Below, piece by piece: positions 26,640-34,128 of a stretch of 64,000 bases of DNA (positions are counted from its first letter, which is position 1; every line of letters starts with the position of its first letter). The DNA is from Urechidicola vernalis (GTDB lineage Bacteria > Bacteroidota > Bacteroidia > Flavobacteriales > Flavobacteriaceae). Both the position numbers and the translations under genes were made by a program. The notes below the pieces were generated by a model. It saw only the letters and a list, made by a program, of their open reading frames with translations, had not been told where the DNA came from and searched no databases. The stretch lies in assembly GCF_031846385.1 (NCBI RefSeq), contig NZ_JAVRHV010000004.1, positions 124,001 to 188,000 of the forward strand, written 5' to 3'.

Positions 26640-27485
26640 ATGAAAAAGATAAGTTTAGTTATAGTTGTTTTAATGTTGGGAGTGCTCGGGTTCAGTCAAG
26701 AAGCAACCATTTCTGTAATGACGTATAATATTCGATTAGATGTTGCCTCAGATGGTGAAAATGCATGGCCAAATAGAAAAAAAGGATTGGTAAATCAAAT
26801 ACAATTTTATGAACCTTCAATATTCGGAATTCAAGAAGGACTTCCACATCAATCAGCATATTTGGATGAAGAATTAGCCGAGTATGAACATTTTGGTATT
26901 GGAAGATATGGTGAAGGAAAAGGAGAGCAGTCGGCGATTTTCTATAAAAAAAATGATTTTGAAGTTTTAGAATCTAGTACCTTCTGGTTGTCTCTAACAC
27001 CCGATAAACCTTCTAAAAATTGGGACGCTGCATTGCCTAGAATTTGTACCTATGGCTTGTTTAAAGAAAAAGAATCCGGAAAGAAATTTTGGGTGTTCAA
27101 TACGCATTTTGATCATATAGGAGGGGAGTCTCGTTTAAAAGCAATTGACATGATTGAAGCAAAAATTGAAGAAATGAATTCAGACAACCTACCAGTTGTT
27201 TTTATGGGTGATTTAAATGTAGAGCCTAATAGTAAGGTGATTTCAAAATTAAAGAATTTTATGTTAGATTCTTATGAATTGAGTAAAACTCCAGCTTTCG
27301 GGTCCTATGGCACTTTTAATGGCTTTAAGTTTAAAGAAGAAGTAGGCCCTAGAATTGATTATATTTTTGTTTCAAATACAGAGAACATAAAAGTTATGAA
27401 GCATGCTGTTTTAACGGATTCTAAAGATTTGAAATATTACTCCGATCATTTTGCTGTATTAGCCTTGTTATTAATAAATAACTAA
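26640..27485 (+). CDS. Exported endonuclease/exonuclease/phosphatase-fold hydrolase
   Basis: Metal-dependent phosphodiesterase or phosphatase of the EEP (DNase I-like) superfamily, 281 residues, exported by a signal peptide (about 1-19, GVLGFS/QEAT). All catalytic landmarks are visible in order: MTYNIR (Asn), GIQEG (metal-binding Glu), NTHFDHIG (His), GDLNVEP (Asp/Asn pair), RIDYIF (Asp) and YSDHFAV (Asp-His). The protein could act on nucleic acid, sugar phosphates or lipid head groups; members near TonB receptors in flavobacteria are generally uncharacterised. It begins one base after the receptor stop, so the pair probably handles one phosphorylated substrate: cleavage in the periplasm after or during uptake. 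The substrate is unknown. Confidence 0.88.
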   Translation: MKKISLVIVVLMLGVLGFSQEATISVMTYNIRLDVASDGENAWPNRKKGLVNQIQFYEPSIFGIQEGLPHQSAYLDEELAEYEHFGIGRYGEGKGEQSAIFYKKNDFEVLESSTFWLSLTPDKPSKNWDAALPRICTYGLFKEKESGKKFWVFNTHFDHIGGESRLKAIDMIEAKIEEMNSDNLPVVFMGDLNVEPNSKVISKLKNFMLDSYELSKTPAFGSYGTFNGFKFKEEVGPRIDYIFVSNTENIKVMKHAVLTDSKDLKYYSDHFAVLALLLINN

Positions 27486-27517
27486 TCTTATTGTTATTAG
27501 CATTGGTATTATAATTT

Positions 27518-27525
27518 TATATTTG
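27518..27525 (+). promoter_or_regulatory. -7 promoter box TATATTTG
   Basis: Exact TAnnTTTG match 28 bases before the cytochrome start codon. Transcripts would begin near 27530, about 60 bases before the terminator-like hairpin that lies inside the first codons of the gene. Confidence 0.55.
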
Positions 27526-27553
27526 GGTCGAATAGAAGAATGTATTAGAAAGA

Positions 27554-29788
27554 ATGACCCTAAAAAATAATTTAGAACATATAGCATTACATAAAAAACA
27601 AGTAAGTCTTTTTGGCTTACTTGTTTTTTTGCTGGTGTCTTGTGGTTCGAGTGAAAAGACAGAATATACAGAGATTAAAGATGGTAAAATTGTTGAAGCA
27701 AGTTTTGTAGGGTCAGAAACCTGTAAATCTTGTCATCAAGAAACATTTAATAAATGGCAAGGATCGCATCATGATTTGGCCATGGATGTAGCAAATGACT
27801 CGACCGTTTTAGGGAATTTTGATAATTCTAGAATTACGCATCAAGATATAACCAGTACTTTTTTTAAAAAGGATGATGGCTATTATGTAAATACACAGGG
27901 TTTAGATGGTTCTTTTTCAGATTATAAAATTGAGTATGTTTTTGGAGTAACCCCCTTACAGCAATATTTAATAAAGTTCGAAAACGGAGAATACCAATGC
28001 TTAAGTACTGCATGGGATTCAGTTAAAAATGAATGGTTTACGCTGAACGATCAAGTAGATATCAATCATGGAGATAGACTACATTGGACGGGTAGTGCTA
28101 TGAGTTGGAACACCATGTGTGCTGATTGCCATTCCACAAATCTTCAGAAAAATTATTCGAGTAAAACGGATTCTTATAAAACTACTTTTAGCGAAATAGA
28201 TGTGAGTTGTGAGGCCTGTCATGGCCCTTCAAGTTCGCATGTTTCGTTTTATGAAAATCCGACAGACGAATACCATCCACCGAGTATTTATATGAACTCC
28301 GAAATGACTTCAACAGAACTCGTAGATAAATGTGCGCGATGCCATTCTAGAAGAAGTCAGTTAACAAAGTATTTTGATTATAAAGGGAAATTCGAAGACC
28401 ATTATGCACAAAGTATGTTAATTGACCCTATATATGAATTGGATGGTCAAATACGCGATGAGGATTATGTGTATGGTTCTTTTATTCAAAGTAAAATGTA
28501 TCACAATGGTGTGTCTTGTAAAGACTGTCATGATGTGCATACTTTAAAATTAAAGAAGGAAGGCAATGATTTATGCATGCAATGCCATACGCCCAATTAT
28601 AATGAACCATCTCATCATTTTCATGGTGTAGGTTCAAATGGTGCTCAATGTATAAACTGTCATATGCCTGGTAAAACATATATGGGTAATGATTTTAGAC
28701 GTGATCATAGTTTTAGAGTACCTAGACCAGATCAAACGGTAGCCTATGGTGTGCCAAACTCCTGCACCGGATGTCATGACGATAAAACGGCACAATGGGC
28801 AGCAGATGTGGTTATAGAGAAATTTGGGACAGAAAGAGCAGATCATTTTTCAGATTATTTATTAAAAGGAGCGCATGGAGATTTATCTGCGTATGAATAT
28901 TTAATGGCAAATGATAATTATCCTGATATTGCAAGAGCAACTGCGGTAAATAGGTATGCTAGTTATCCATTAAATACACAGCAAATTCAAAAGTTGGTAG
29001 GGTATTTAAATGATTCTTCGTCAACGGTAAGAAATGAAGTAGTTAGAGGAATGGAAGTATTGAATAATTCAGAAATGTCTCCAAATATAGCTGCGATGCT
29101 CCAAGATTCAGTAAGGTTGGTTCGTATTTCTACAGCGCAATATTTTAACATGATGGGGATTGATATTAGTGCCAACCCTAATTTTAAAAAGGCAAATAAA
29201 GAATTTTTAGAATCGATGAATATTAATGCAGATTTTTCAACGGGTCAGCATCAAATAGGATTGTATTATCAAGCAAAAGGGAAAGAAATAGAAGCGATTA
29301 AATCATACGAGAGAGCTGTAAAAATTGACAGGTTTAACAACCGTTCTCGTATGAATTTGGCCTTGCTGTATTACCAACAAGATAAAGTAAAAGAAAGTGA
29401 AGCGTTGTATTTAAAAGTGGTTGAGCAAGAACCTGAATTTGGGTACTCTTATTATATGCTTGGCTTATTATATAATGAAACGGGTAATATTCAGAAATCT
29501 ATGGAATACATGGAACAAAGTTTAGGAAAACAACCTGTAAATCCAAATGCATTTTACAATTACGCCTTGATGTTGCAACAAGAAAATAAGTATAATAAAT
29601 CTCTAGAAATTGTACGCGACGGCTTGGATTTAATGCCAAATAATGAGCGCTTATTATACGTTAAATTGATTGCCGAAATGAATACGAACAATGCAAACGC
29701 AATTAAAACTTGTGAGTTGTTGTTAAGAATTGCTCCTAATAATCAGAATTATCAGCAGATTTATAATAGATTACGAGGAACTAATTAG
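27554..29788 (+). CDS. Octaheme c-type cytochrome with C-terminal TPR repeats, lipoprotein
   Basis: Exported multiheme cytochrome of 744 residues. A lipoprotein signal ends at Cys30 (LLVSC) after an unusually long N-terminal segment. Eight CXXCH heme-binding motifs are visible in the first 410 residues: CKSCH, CADCH, CEACH, CARCH, CKDCH, CMQCH, CINCH and CTGCH. Their spacing is like the cytochrome c554/doubled-CXXCH group. A HEAT-like stretch (about 430-530) follows, then tetratricopeptide repeats (about 560-740, e.g. AIKSYERAVKIDRFNNRSRMN-type helices). Such proteins are usually annotated only as multiheme or TPR proteins, and their electron partners are unknown. No reductase or quinol oxidase gene is adjacent; a ferric-reductase-like membrane protein is encoded at 45882-46535. 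The gene overlaps the 3' end of the opposite HtrA-like gene by 8 bases. Confidence 0.9.
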   Translation: MTLKNNLEHIALHKKQVSLFGLLVFLLVSCGSSEKTEYTEIKDGKIVEASFVGSETCKSCHQETFNKWQGSHHDLAMDVANDSTVLGNFDNSRITHQDITSTFFKKDDGYYVNTQGLDGSFSDYKIEYVFGVTPLQQYLIKFENGEYQCLSTAWDSVKNEWFTLNDQVDINHGDRLHWTGSAMSWNTMCADCHSTNLQKNYSSKTDSYKTTFSEIDVSCEACHGPSSSHVSFYENPTDEYHPPSIYMNSEMTSTELVDKCARCHSRRSQLTKYFDYKGKFEDHYAQSMLIDPIYELDGQIRDEDYVYGSFIQSKMYHNGVSCKDCHDVHTLKLKKEGNDLCMQCHTPNYNEPSHHFHGVGSNGAQCINCHMPGKTYMGNDFRRDHSFRVPRPDQTVAYGVPNSCTGCHDDKTAQWAADVVIEKFGTERADHFSDYLLKGAHGDLSAYEYLMANDNYPDIARATAVNRYASYPLNTQQIQKLVGYLNDSSSTVRNEVVRGMEVLNNSEMSPNIAAMLQDSVRLVRISTAQYFNMMGIDISANPNFKKANKEFLESMNINADFSTGQHQIGLYYQAKGKEIEAIKSYERAVKIDRFNNRSRMNLALLYYQQDKVKESEALYLKVVEQEPEFGYSYYMLGLLYNETGNIQKSMEYMEQSLGKQPVNPNAFYNYALMLQQENKYNKSLEIVRDGLDLMPNNERLLYVKLIAEMNTNNANAIKTCELLLRIAPNNQNYQQIYNRLRGTN
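27593..27629 (+). terminator. Terminator-like hairpin inside the cytochrome signal-peptide codons
   Basis: Perfect 14-base arms (27593-27606 and 27616-27629, AAAAAACAAGTAAG and its complement) with a 9-base loop and a run of seven T at the end of the right arm. It has the look of an intrinsic terminator but starts 39 bases inside the cytochrome gene, coding for KKQVSLFGLLVF of the lipoprotein signal. It may act as a translation-dependent attenuator, or end transcripts coming from the receptor/phosphatase genes. Confidence 0.6.
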
Positions 29789-30806
29789 AGACTTCTTTGG
29801 TAATTATTTTACCAGCTCTTAAATATTTTACAGTATAAGAACCTCCTTCTTGCAGTGTCACTATTTTCTCACGTAAAGAGATTATAGCTTCTTCACTATC
29901 AAGTTTCACTCCTGCTATTTCTAATAAAATATCTCCACCAACCAATAATGGTTTTCCTTCAATTGTAGCATTTATATAACCCCCGGTCAATCCTAATTTA
30001 TCTCCCAATCCTTTAGAAGCCACAGTTTGAACTAAGACTCCGGCATCTTGCGGAATATTAAAAATATCGGCCAATTCATTTTGTAATAAAACAAATTCCA
30101 TCCCAGACCAAATATTTGGTTGGTCCATTAATATTTTTTGCGCTACGTTAGAAGAAGCTCCGAATCCAATACCATCAAAACCACCCGATTGTGACATGAT
30201 AAAACTAGCAATAGCGATAACCTCACCATTCATATTAAACATAGGCCCACCTGAATTACCAGGGTTAATTGCAGCATCTGTTTGAATAAATTCTACTGGT
30301 AAAAAATCATCATTTAATCCTTCCTTTGCCATTTTACCACTTACGATTCCTCTAGAAAGTGTTTGTTCAATCCCTAATGGAGTTCCTATAACAAAAACAT
30401 CTTCGCCAATTTTCACATCATCAGAATTTCCAATTTGGGCGATGTGCTTTTTCTTTAAATCGAATAAAGAATTAATTTTAATCAATGCCACATCTGCCAT
30501 AGGACTTGAACTTAATACATCTGCTTCGTAAACATCTCCATCTGGAAACTTTACCATCACCTTTTCAGCATTGTGTACTACGTGCGATGCAGTCCAAATA
30601 AGTCCATTATAAGAAACCAAAACTCCTGAACCTAATCCTTCAGATGTTTTTACTTTTTGCTTATCTCCTAATCCTGCACTTTCTGAACTAATTGTTTTTA
30701 TAACAACAACAGATGAATGAACTAAATCATACAATTCTGTTAATGATTGAGAATAAGTATGTGTGCCTATAAGAAAGGCAATAAATAGGATGGTGATTTT
30801 TTTCAT
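29781..30806 (-). CDS. HtrA/DegP-like periplasmic serine protease with one PDZ domain
   Basis: Exported trypsin-like protease of 341 residues for protein quality control or regulated cleavage in the envelope. The signal peptide is about 1-19 (THTYS/QSLT). The protease domain (about 50-215) keeps the full triad: His75 in TASHVVH, Asp105 in MADVALI and Ser185 in GNSGGP. One PDZ domain (about 240-335) follows, as in DegS-type proteins; DegP has two. It lacks an N-terminal anchor helix beyond the signal peptide. It is the last gene of a leftward group and has its own promoter boxes in the 37-base gap to the upstream barrel gene. Its end overlaps the end of the cytochrome gene by 8 bases. Confidence 0.9.
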   Translation of the reverse strand: MKKITILFIAFLIGTHTYSQSLTELYDLVHSSVVVIKTISSESAGLGDKQKVKTSEGLGSGVLVSYNGLIWTASHVVHNAEKVMVKFPDGDVYEADVLSSSPMADVALIKINSLFDLKKKHIAQIGNSDDVKIGEDVFVIGTPLGIEQTLSRGIVSGKMAKEGLNDDFLPVEFIQTDAAINPGNSGGPMFNMNGEVIAIASFIMSQSGGFDGIGFGASSNVAQKILMDQPNIWSGMEFVLLQNELADIFNIPQDAGVLVQTVASKGLGDKLGLTGGYINATIEGKPLLVGGDILLEIAGVKLDSEEAIISLREKIVTLQEGGSYTVKYLRAGKIITKEVSN

Positions 30807-30831
30807 AATAATGTTGTTGATTTTGAAGGAG

Positions 30832-30861
30832 CAAAATTAAAATTTATTTACCTAAGCCAAA
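30832..30861 (-). promoter_or_regulatory. Promoter of the HtrA-like gene
   Basis: On the minus strand, TTTG (30858-30861) is followed after 18 bases by TAATTTTG (30832-30839), a near-perfect TTTG-N19-TAnnTTTG Bacteroidota promoter. The -33 box lies inside the end of the preceding barrel gene. Confidence 0.6.
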
Positions 30862-31452
30862 AATTAAACCGCCTGTAAAATTTAGTTGTAATAAACTTCC
30901 ACCAGTCGAAACTGCACCCCCTCCTGGACCAATATAAATACTACCCCATTGAATAGGCATAAGCAACTGTCCTTGTAATCTAAATCCAAGTCTTTTTGAG
31001 AAATAATAACGCAACCCACCAGAAATACCAATAGTAAATTTGGTATTAGAACTATAAGACGAGTCATCTGGATTGAAAGATGTCCATCCCAATGATGCTC
31101 CGGCAAATGGCTTAGCATCTCCGTAGCCAAAGGAATGTATAGCACCTAGTTGAAAGTGATTTGCTTGGATATCTGTAATATGAACTTCTATTGGAAAATA
31201 TTGATAATCTTCAGTTCTAATACTTGCATTTTGCTGCGCCCAAAAGAATTCAGCTTCAACATCTGGACTTATTTCCATATTTACCGTAATTCCATATTGA
31301 TCTGAATCAGTCATCTTCACATAACCTCCATAGTAATGGTATTTGGCTCCAACCTGATACCCATACTGCGGTGTAATTTCAAATTTTTGTGCTTGTACAG
31401 AAAAAGAAATTAGAAATAGACCGGCGATAAATAAGTAGATTGATTTTTTCAT
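30844..31452 (-). CDS. Small outer-membrane beta-barrel protein
   Basis: Exported protein of 202 residues with a signal peptide (about 1-21, SFSVQA/QKFE). The rest alternates short polar and hydrophobic strands with glycine turns (e.g. PQYGYQVGAKYHYYGGYV, GISGGLRYYFSKRLGFRLQ, LQLNFTGGLIFGLGK). This is the pattern of an 8-stranded OmpA/OmpX-like barrel with a C-terminal strand. No peptidoglycan-binding or enzyme motif was recognised. It is encoded 37 bases before the HtrA-like gene and has its own -7 box upstream. Function unknown; a structural or adhesion role is usual for such proteins. Confidence 0.75.
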   Translation of the reverse strand: MKKSIYLFIAGLFLISFSVQAQKFEITPQYGYQVGAKYHYYGGYVKMTDSDQYGITVNMEISPDVEAEFFWAQQNASIRTEDYQYFPIEVHITDIQANHFQLGAIHSFGYGDAKPFAGASLGWTSFNPDDSSYSSNTKFTIGISGGLRYYFSKRLGFRLQGQLLMPIQWGSIYIGPGGGAVSTGGSLLQLNFTGGLIFGLGK

Positions 31453-31472
31453 AGTTTTAGTTTTTAGTAGTA

Positions 31473-31480
31473 CAAAAATA
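31473..31480 (-). promoter_or_regulatory. -7 promoter box TATTTTTG
   Basis: Exact TAnnTTTG match on the minus strand, 20 bases before the barrel-protein start. No clear -33 box is present at the usual spacing. Confidence 0.45.
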
Positions 31481-31496
31481 TTGATTTTAAAATTGG

Positions 31497-32513
31497 TTAT
31501 TCCAAATCATGCGGATATATCACTTTCCAATCATTTTTCATATCAATAATTGTCCATCCTTTTTCTTGAGCCTCATCCAAACCTTTGTCTAAACGACCAA
31601 TGTGCGAATCTCTATCATAGGCCCATTCGCGTTCGGCATCGGTGTGATGTAGATATAATTGGAAACTTTTATAAGAATTAGAATCCGTCCATTGTAGCAT
31701 TTGTAAATCACCATCAGAGTTACCCGAAGCAAAAACAGGTTTACGACCAATATATCTGTTTATACCAACTGGTTTCCCTCCTTTGTCATCAATAAAGTTC
31801 ATTTTTGGCAAACGTCTAATTACAGGGTTTCCGTTGTTGTAATCAAACTCGGTTACAATGCTAGATCCCACAACCTGATCTTGTGGTATGCCATACACTT
31901 CTTCCGACCAAGGACGCATAAATTCAATACCACCTCCAGAAACGATAAAACATTTAAAATCATTGGCACGCAAATAATCTAACAATTCGAGCATTGGTTG
32001 ATATACCAATGCATTGTAAGGTTTGTCAAATCTCGGATGCTTGGCAGTTGCCAACCATTGTTTTACATCTTCTTCAAATTCATCTGTGGTAATTCCTCCA
32101 TGAGTTGCCATAACCAATTCAATCAATCCATGTTCACCCTGTTTTAATAAAGCAGGCATATCATCTTCCAAAACGGCTTTAAATGGTTGTTGATCTTTCC
32201 ATTCTGGATGTTCGGAAGCCAAAGCTTTCACTCTGTCTATTGCAAAGAACAATTGGAAATAGGCAGGTTGCTCTGACCAAAGATTTCCATCATTATCAAA
32301 TGTAGCAATTCTATCTACAACTGGAATAAAGTTCTTACTTTCTTTATTGGTAATATCATTAACATAATTAAGGATGGCTTTTTTTGAAGCCACATCGTTC
32401 CAACTTGGTAATGGAGTTGTTGTTTTTGAATCAATATCAGCATTTACACTTGTTGTGCAAGAAGTGAAACTAATAAAAAGGATGGCGAATGATGAGTAAA
32501 TTATATTTTTCAT
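31497..32513 (-). CDS. HAD-superfamily phosphatase-like lipoprotein
   Basis: Exported HAD-fold hydrolase of 338 residues anchored through Cys19 (SFTSC). Motif I is FDNDGNLW, i.e. D-x-D with DNDG in place of the usual DxDGT. Motif II is IVSGGG, and motif IV is ASGNSDGDLQML, where the acidic residues hold magnesium. A cap domain (about 85-165) lies between motifs I and II. These features place it among the phosphoserine-phosphatase-like HAD proteins, but an exported HAD lipoprotein of this kind has no known substrate to my knowledge. It is encoded 68 bases after the arylsulfatase gene at 32582-34111, separated by a terminator hairpin. A phosphate- or sulfate-ester release role beside the sulfatases is an inference only. 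Confidence 0.82.
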   Translation of the reverse strand: MKNIIYSSFAILFISFTSCTTSVNADIDSKTTTPLPSWNDVASKKAILNYVNDITNKESKNFIPVVDRIATFDNDGNLWSEQPAYFQLFFAIDRVKALASEHPEWKDQQPFKAVLEDDMPALLKQGEHGLIELVMATHGGITTDEFEEDVKQWLATAKHPRFDKPYNALVYQPMLELLDYLRANDFKCFIVSGGGIEFMRPWSEEVYGIPQDQVVGSSIVTEFDYNNGNPVIRRLPKMNFIDDKGGKPVGINRYIGRKPVFASGNSDGDLQMLQWTDSNSYKSFQLYLHHTDAEREWAYDRDSHIGRLDKGLDEAQEKGWTIIDMKNDWKVIYPHDLE

Positions 32514-32527
32514 ATCAATTGAAATTA

Positions 32528-32563
32528 AAAACCAGTTATCTAAATTAATAAATAACTGGTTTT
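32528..32563 (-). terminator. Terminator of the arylsulfatase genes
   Basis: Perfect 12-base arms (32528-32539 and 32552-32563, AAAACCAGTTAT and complement) with a 12-base loop. The A-run of the left arm gives a U-run on the leftward transcript. It lies 19 bases after the stop of the last arylsulfatase. Confidence 0.7.
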
Positions 32564-32581
32564 GATAAAATTATAATGGAA

Positions 32582-34111
32582 TTAATTCTTTTTAGCACTT
32601 TGCATTTGCTCTAAAACTTTATCTAAACTGAAACTTCCTACTTCTTGTCGTTGTGGGAACTCCTTAAATGTTGATAAAAACTCAGCAATTTTTGCTTGAG
32701 CAGGAACTAACATAAACATACGTTCTGCCAACCAATGATTATAATCTTCAGAATCATGTTGTGCTCTTTCAAAAGGGTCACCATATAAATCCATAAGCAT
32801 TGGGAACCTTAATTCGGTATATTTTTTTTGCCATACATTAAATCCATGGTTTTCTTGAATTTTAAAGTGCATTTTCCATCTTTTATATCTGAATGCATTT
32901 AAACTTCCATCATCGTCAAAATAGAAAATTTCATTTCTGGGACTTTCATCAGTTTCTCCTGTTAAATACGGTAAGAAATTATAACCATCTAAATGTACTT
33001 TATAGTCTCTTCCCATTGCAGAATGTCCTGTTAATAATTTCTCTTTCACATCAGATTCTCCAGCTGCGGCTAAAAAAGTAGGTAGCCAATCTTCTCCAGA
33101 AATAATAGCATTACTAACTTGTCCTGGTTTAATTTTTGCTGGCCATTTAATTAAACAAGGAGCTCTAAATCCACCTTCCCAAGTAGTCGCTTTTTCACCT
33201 CTAAAAGGTGTCATCCCTCCATCCGGCCAAAAAATAATTTCTGCACCATTGTCTGTTCCGAAAATTACTATGGTATTTTCTTCAATGCCTAATTCATCTA
33301 AAGTAGCGGTTAATTCTCCTACGATATCATCCAATTCGACCATACCGTCAGCATATACACCTAGTCCAGTTTTTTCTTTATACTTATCTTGTAAATGTGT
33401 CCAAACATGCATTCTTGTAGAATTATACCATGTAAAAAACGGTTTTCCTTCTCCAGCAGATTTTTTCATAAAGGCAATGGCAGCATCTTTTGTTTCATGA
33501 TCTACAGTTTCCATTCTTTTCTTAGTCAATGGCCCTGTATCTTCAATTTTACCATCTGATGACGATTTAATCACGCCCCTCGGACCGAATTTTTTCTTAA
33601 ATTCAGCACCTTCAGGGTAATCAGGATGCTCAGGTTCTTCTTCTGCATTTAAATGGTAGAGGTTCCCTAAAAACTCATCAAAACCATGATTGGTAGGTAA
33701 ATGCTCGTCCAAATCACCTAAATGATTTTTTCCAAATTGACCCGTTGCATAACCGTGATTTTTAAGTAGCCCCGCAATTGTCGGGTCTAAAATATTTAAT
33801 CCCTCTTTAGCACCAGGTAAACCAACTTTGGTTAATCCAGTTCTATAAGGAGATTGTCCCGTTATAAATGCAGACCTACCTGCGGTACAAGATTGTTGGG
33901 AATAGTAATCGGTAAATACAATACCGTCTTTTCCAATTTTATCAATGTTTGGAGTTTTATAACCCATCATTCCCATATTGTAAATACTTGGGTTAGACCA
34001 TCCAATATCATCTCCCCATATCACAAGGATGTTTGGTTTGTCTTGTGCAAAGACAGAGATGCTTAATAAAAGAAGCATTCCTAAAATTGATATTTGTTTT
34101 ATATGTTTCAT
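32582..34111 (-). CDS. Exported arylsulfatase (family S1), paralog 1
   Basis: Removes sulfate from sulfate esters; 509 residues with a signal peptide ending near residue 22 (SVFA/QDKP). The sulfatase signature SCTAGR supplies Cys75, to be converted to formylglycine (C-x-A-x-R form of the C-x-P/A-x-R rule). Metal-binding WGDDIG sits near residue 33, FGKNHLGD matches the usual G-K-x-H-L-G motif, and FGTDNGAE supplies the later Asp-Asn metal ligands. The protein is one of three tandem paralogs of almost equal length and starts 17 bases after paralog 2, so they share a transcript. No sulfatase-maturing enzyme is encoded in the window. The substrate is unknown; no carbohydrate-binding module or SusCD pair accompanies the set. 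Confidence 0.93.
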   Translation of the reverse strand: MKHIKQISILGMLLLLSISVFAQDKPNILVIWGDDIGWSNPSIYNMGMMGYKTPNIDKIGKDGIVFTDYYSQQSCTAGRSAFITGQSPYRTGLTKVGLPGAKEGLNILDPTIAGLLKNHGYATGQFGKNHLGDLDEHLPTNHGFDEFLGNLYHLNAEEEPEHPDYPEGAEFKKKFGPRGVIKSSSDGKIEDTGPLTKKRMETVDHETKDAAIAFMKKSAGEGKPFFTWYNSTRMHVWTHLQDKYKEKTGLGVYADGMVELDDIVGELTATLDELGIEENTIVIFGTDNGAEIIFWPDGGMTPFRGEKATTWEGGFRAPCLIKWPAKIKPGQVSNAIISGEDWLPTFLAAAGESDVKEKLLTGHSAMGRDYKVHLDGYNFLPYLTGETDESPRNEIFYFDDDGSLNAFRYKRWKMHFKIQENHGFNVWQKKYTELRFPMLMDLYGDPFERAQHDSEDYNHWLAERMFMLVPAQAKIAEFLSTFKEFPQRQEVGSFSLDKVLEQMQSAKKN

Positions 34112-34128
34112 AGTTTTTGATTTATATT

